Assembly (NCBI GenBank): GCA_965218495.1 | Contig: OZ244626.1 | Span: forward strand, 2,728,001-2,792,000 | Direction: 5' to 3' | Origin: G965218495 sp965218495 | GTDB taxonomy: Bacteria; Bacteroidota; Rhodothermia; Rhodothermales; Bin80 | Length of the DNA: 64,000 nucleotides | Shown here: positions 63,725 to 64,000 of the stretch, in pieces | How positions within the stretch are numbered: position 1 is the stretch's first letter | How the letters are laid out: every line of letters starts with the position of its first letter | The notes under the pieces: generated by a model | What the model was told of the DNA's origin: nothing | The model's database searches: none | What the model saw: the letters and a program-made list of their open reading frames with translations, nothing else | Program-made: the position numbers and the translations under genes

Positions 63725-64000
63725 CTAAGGCCGAAGCCTAAATACTGTCCCTAGAGTATCCGAGAGGGCAAAGAAATAGTTGCCTGCAATGTCCATATCC
63801 CGCCATCGACCCGGTACCTCGAATGAGTGCCGGTAAGATCCGTCGTCGGCAGAGTATACGTCAATTACCGTGGCTTTCCGTTCGACGGACAGAGGACGAG
63901 AGTCCATGTACAGTTTTCCATTGTGATACGCTAGGAAGCTCTTCGCCACGACGCGCACTCCAGGCCGCTCCATCGGTGGAAAACCTTCTACATTGTATGT
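63725..64000 (-). CDS. 6-bladed beta-propeller protein, C-terminal part (runs off window)
   Basis: The last 91 codons of a reverse-strand gene whose start lies beyond the right edge. It reads VVAKSFLAYHNGKLYMDSRP, then TVIDVYSADDGSYRHSFEVP and MDIAGNYFFALSDTLGTVFR, the strand pattern of the final blades of the 6-bladed propeller family seen twice elsewhere here. Any paired Cys-rich peptide would be outside the window. Confidence 0.6.
   Translation of the reverse strand, partial: TYNVEGFPPMERPGVRVVAKSFLAYHNGKLYMDSRPLSVERKATVIDVYSADDGSYRHSFEVPGRWRDMDIAGNYFFALSDTLGTVFRLRP

Noticed and set aside
1..64000. CRISPR array
   Set aside because: No regularly spaced short repeats were seen; the repeats found are IS ends or tandem duplications.

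Overview
Organism. The window looks like a chromosome segment of a member of the Rhodothermota/Bacteroidota (Salinibacter- or Rubricoccus-like). The evidence is a GWxTD-domain protein, 6-bladed beta-propeller lipoproteins, a large secreted protein ending in a type IX secretion sorting tail (NYPNPFNAATTI followed by a YPPGMHELNW-type strand), a fused E2-E1 2-oxoglutarate decarboxylase, and one promoter of the TTGAC / TAnnTTTG type. GC is moderately high. No rRNA, tRNA or CRISPR array was found. The lineage call is inference from protein families.

Layout. (1) 1-3.7 kb is backbone: metH (partial) diverges from pgsA-ftsY-GWxTD. (2) 3.9-10.1 kb holds an IS1595-type transposase, a small membrane/coiled-coil gene pair, and a decayed IS1634-type transposase split by a 2.2-kb element that encodes only a large serine integrase and a HTH/ribbon-helix-helix protein. 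(3) 10.3-10.9 kb is an RDD-family membrane protein. (4) 10.9-43.2 kb is a dense accessory block. It contains a DUF6361 / phospholipase-D-like / helicase operon that resembles an anti-phage system, an IS21 remnant, two ISL3 copies with target duplications, two loci pairing a Cys-rich peptide with a beta-propeller, the wreck of a mobilizable element (relaxase interrupted by a group II intron that itself contains another group II intron, MobC, tyrosine recombinase, Sel1 and GIY-YIG genes), two IS1595-type copies, IS110, IS3 and TnpB fragments, and an IS4-type transposase fused to a DruA-like domain. Imperfect direct repeats of about 105 bp lie at both edges of the block (10.9 and 43.1 kb). (5) 43.4-57.7 kb is backbone again: fmt, moxR, an M23 peptidase, a DUF2795 protein, a BamA-like protein, rlmD, a sugar epimerase, kgd, then rpsU (reverse), rdgB-dtd, and a HAD hydrolase (reverse). 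(6) 57.7-64 kb is sparse: a secreted Cys-repeat protein, a transposase fragment, the large T9SS-exported BNR/sortilin-like protein, and the end of a third beta-propeller gene.

How it works together. The backbone genes serve envelope biogenesis (BamA-like, M23, pgsA, ftsY), translation (fmt, rlmD, rpsU, dtd) and central metabolism (kgd, metH). The accessory block is a landing zone where mobile elements have inserted into one another. At least five insertion events can be read at base level from target duplications, attachment-site arms or restored reading frames. The most notable items are the minimal serine-integrase element inside a transposase motif, the intron-in-intron inside a relaxase gene, the three-gene defence-like operon with a frameshift in its middle gene, and the repeated pairing of Cys-rich peptides with beta-propellers.
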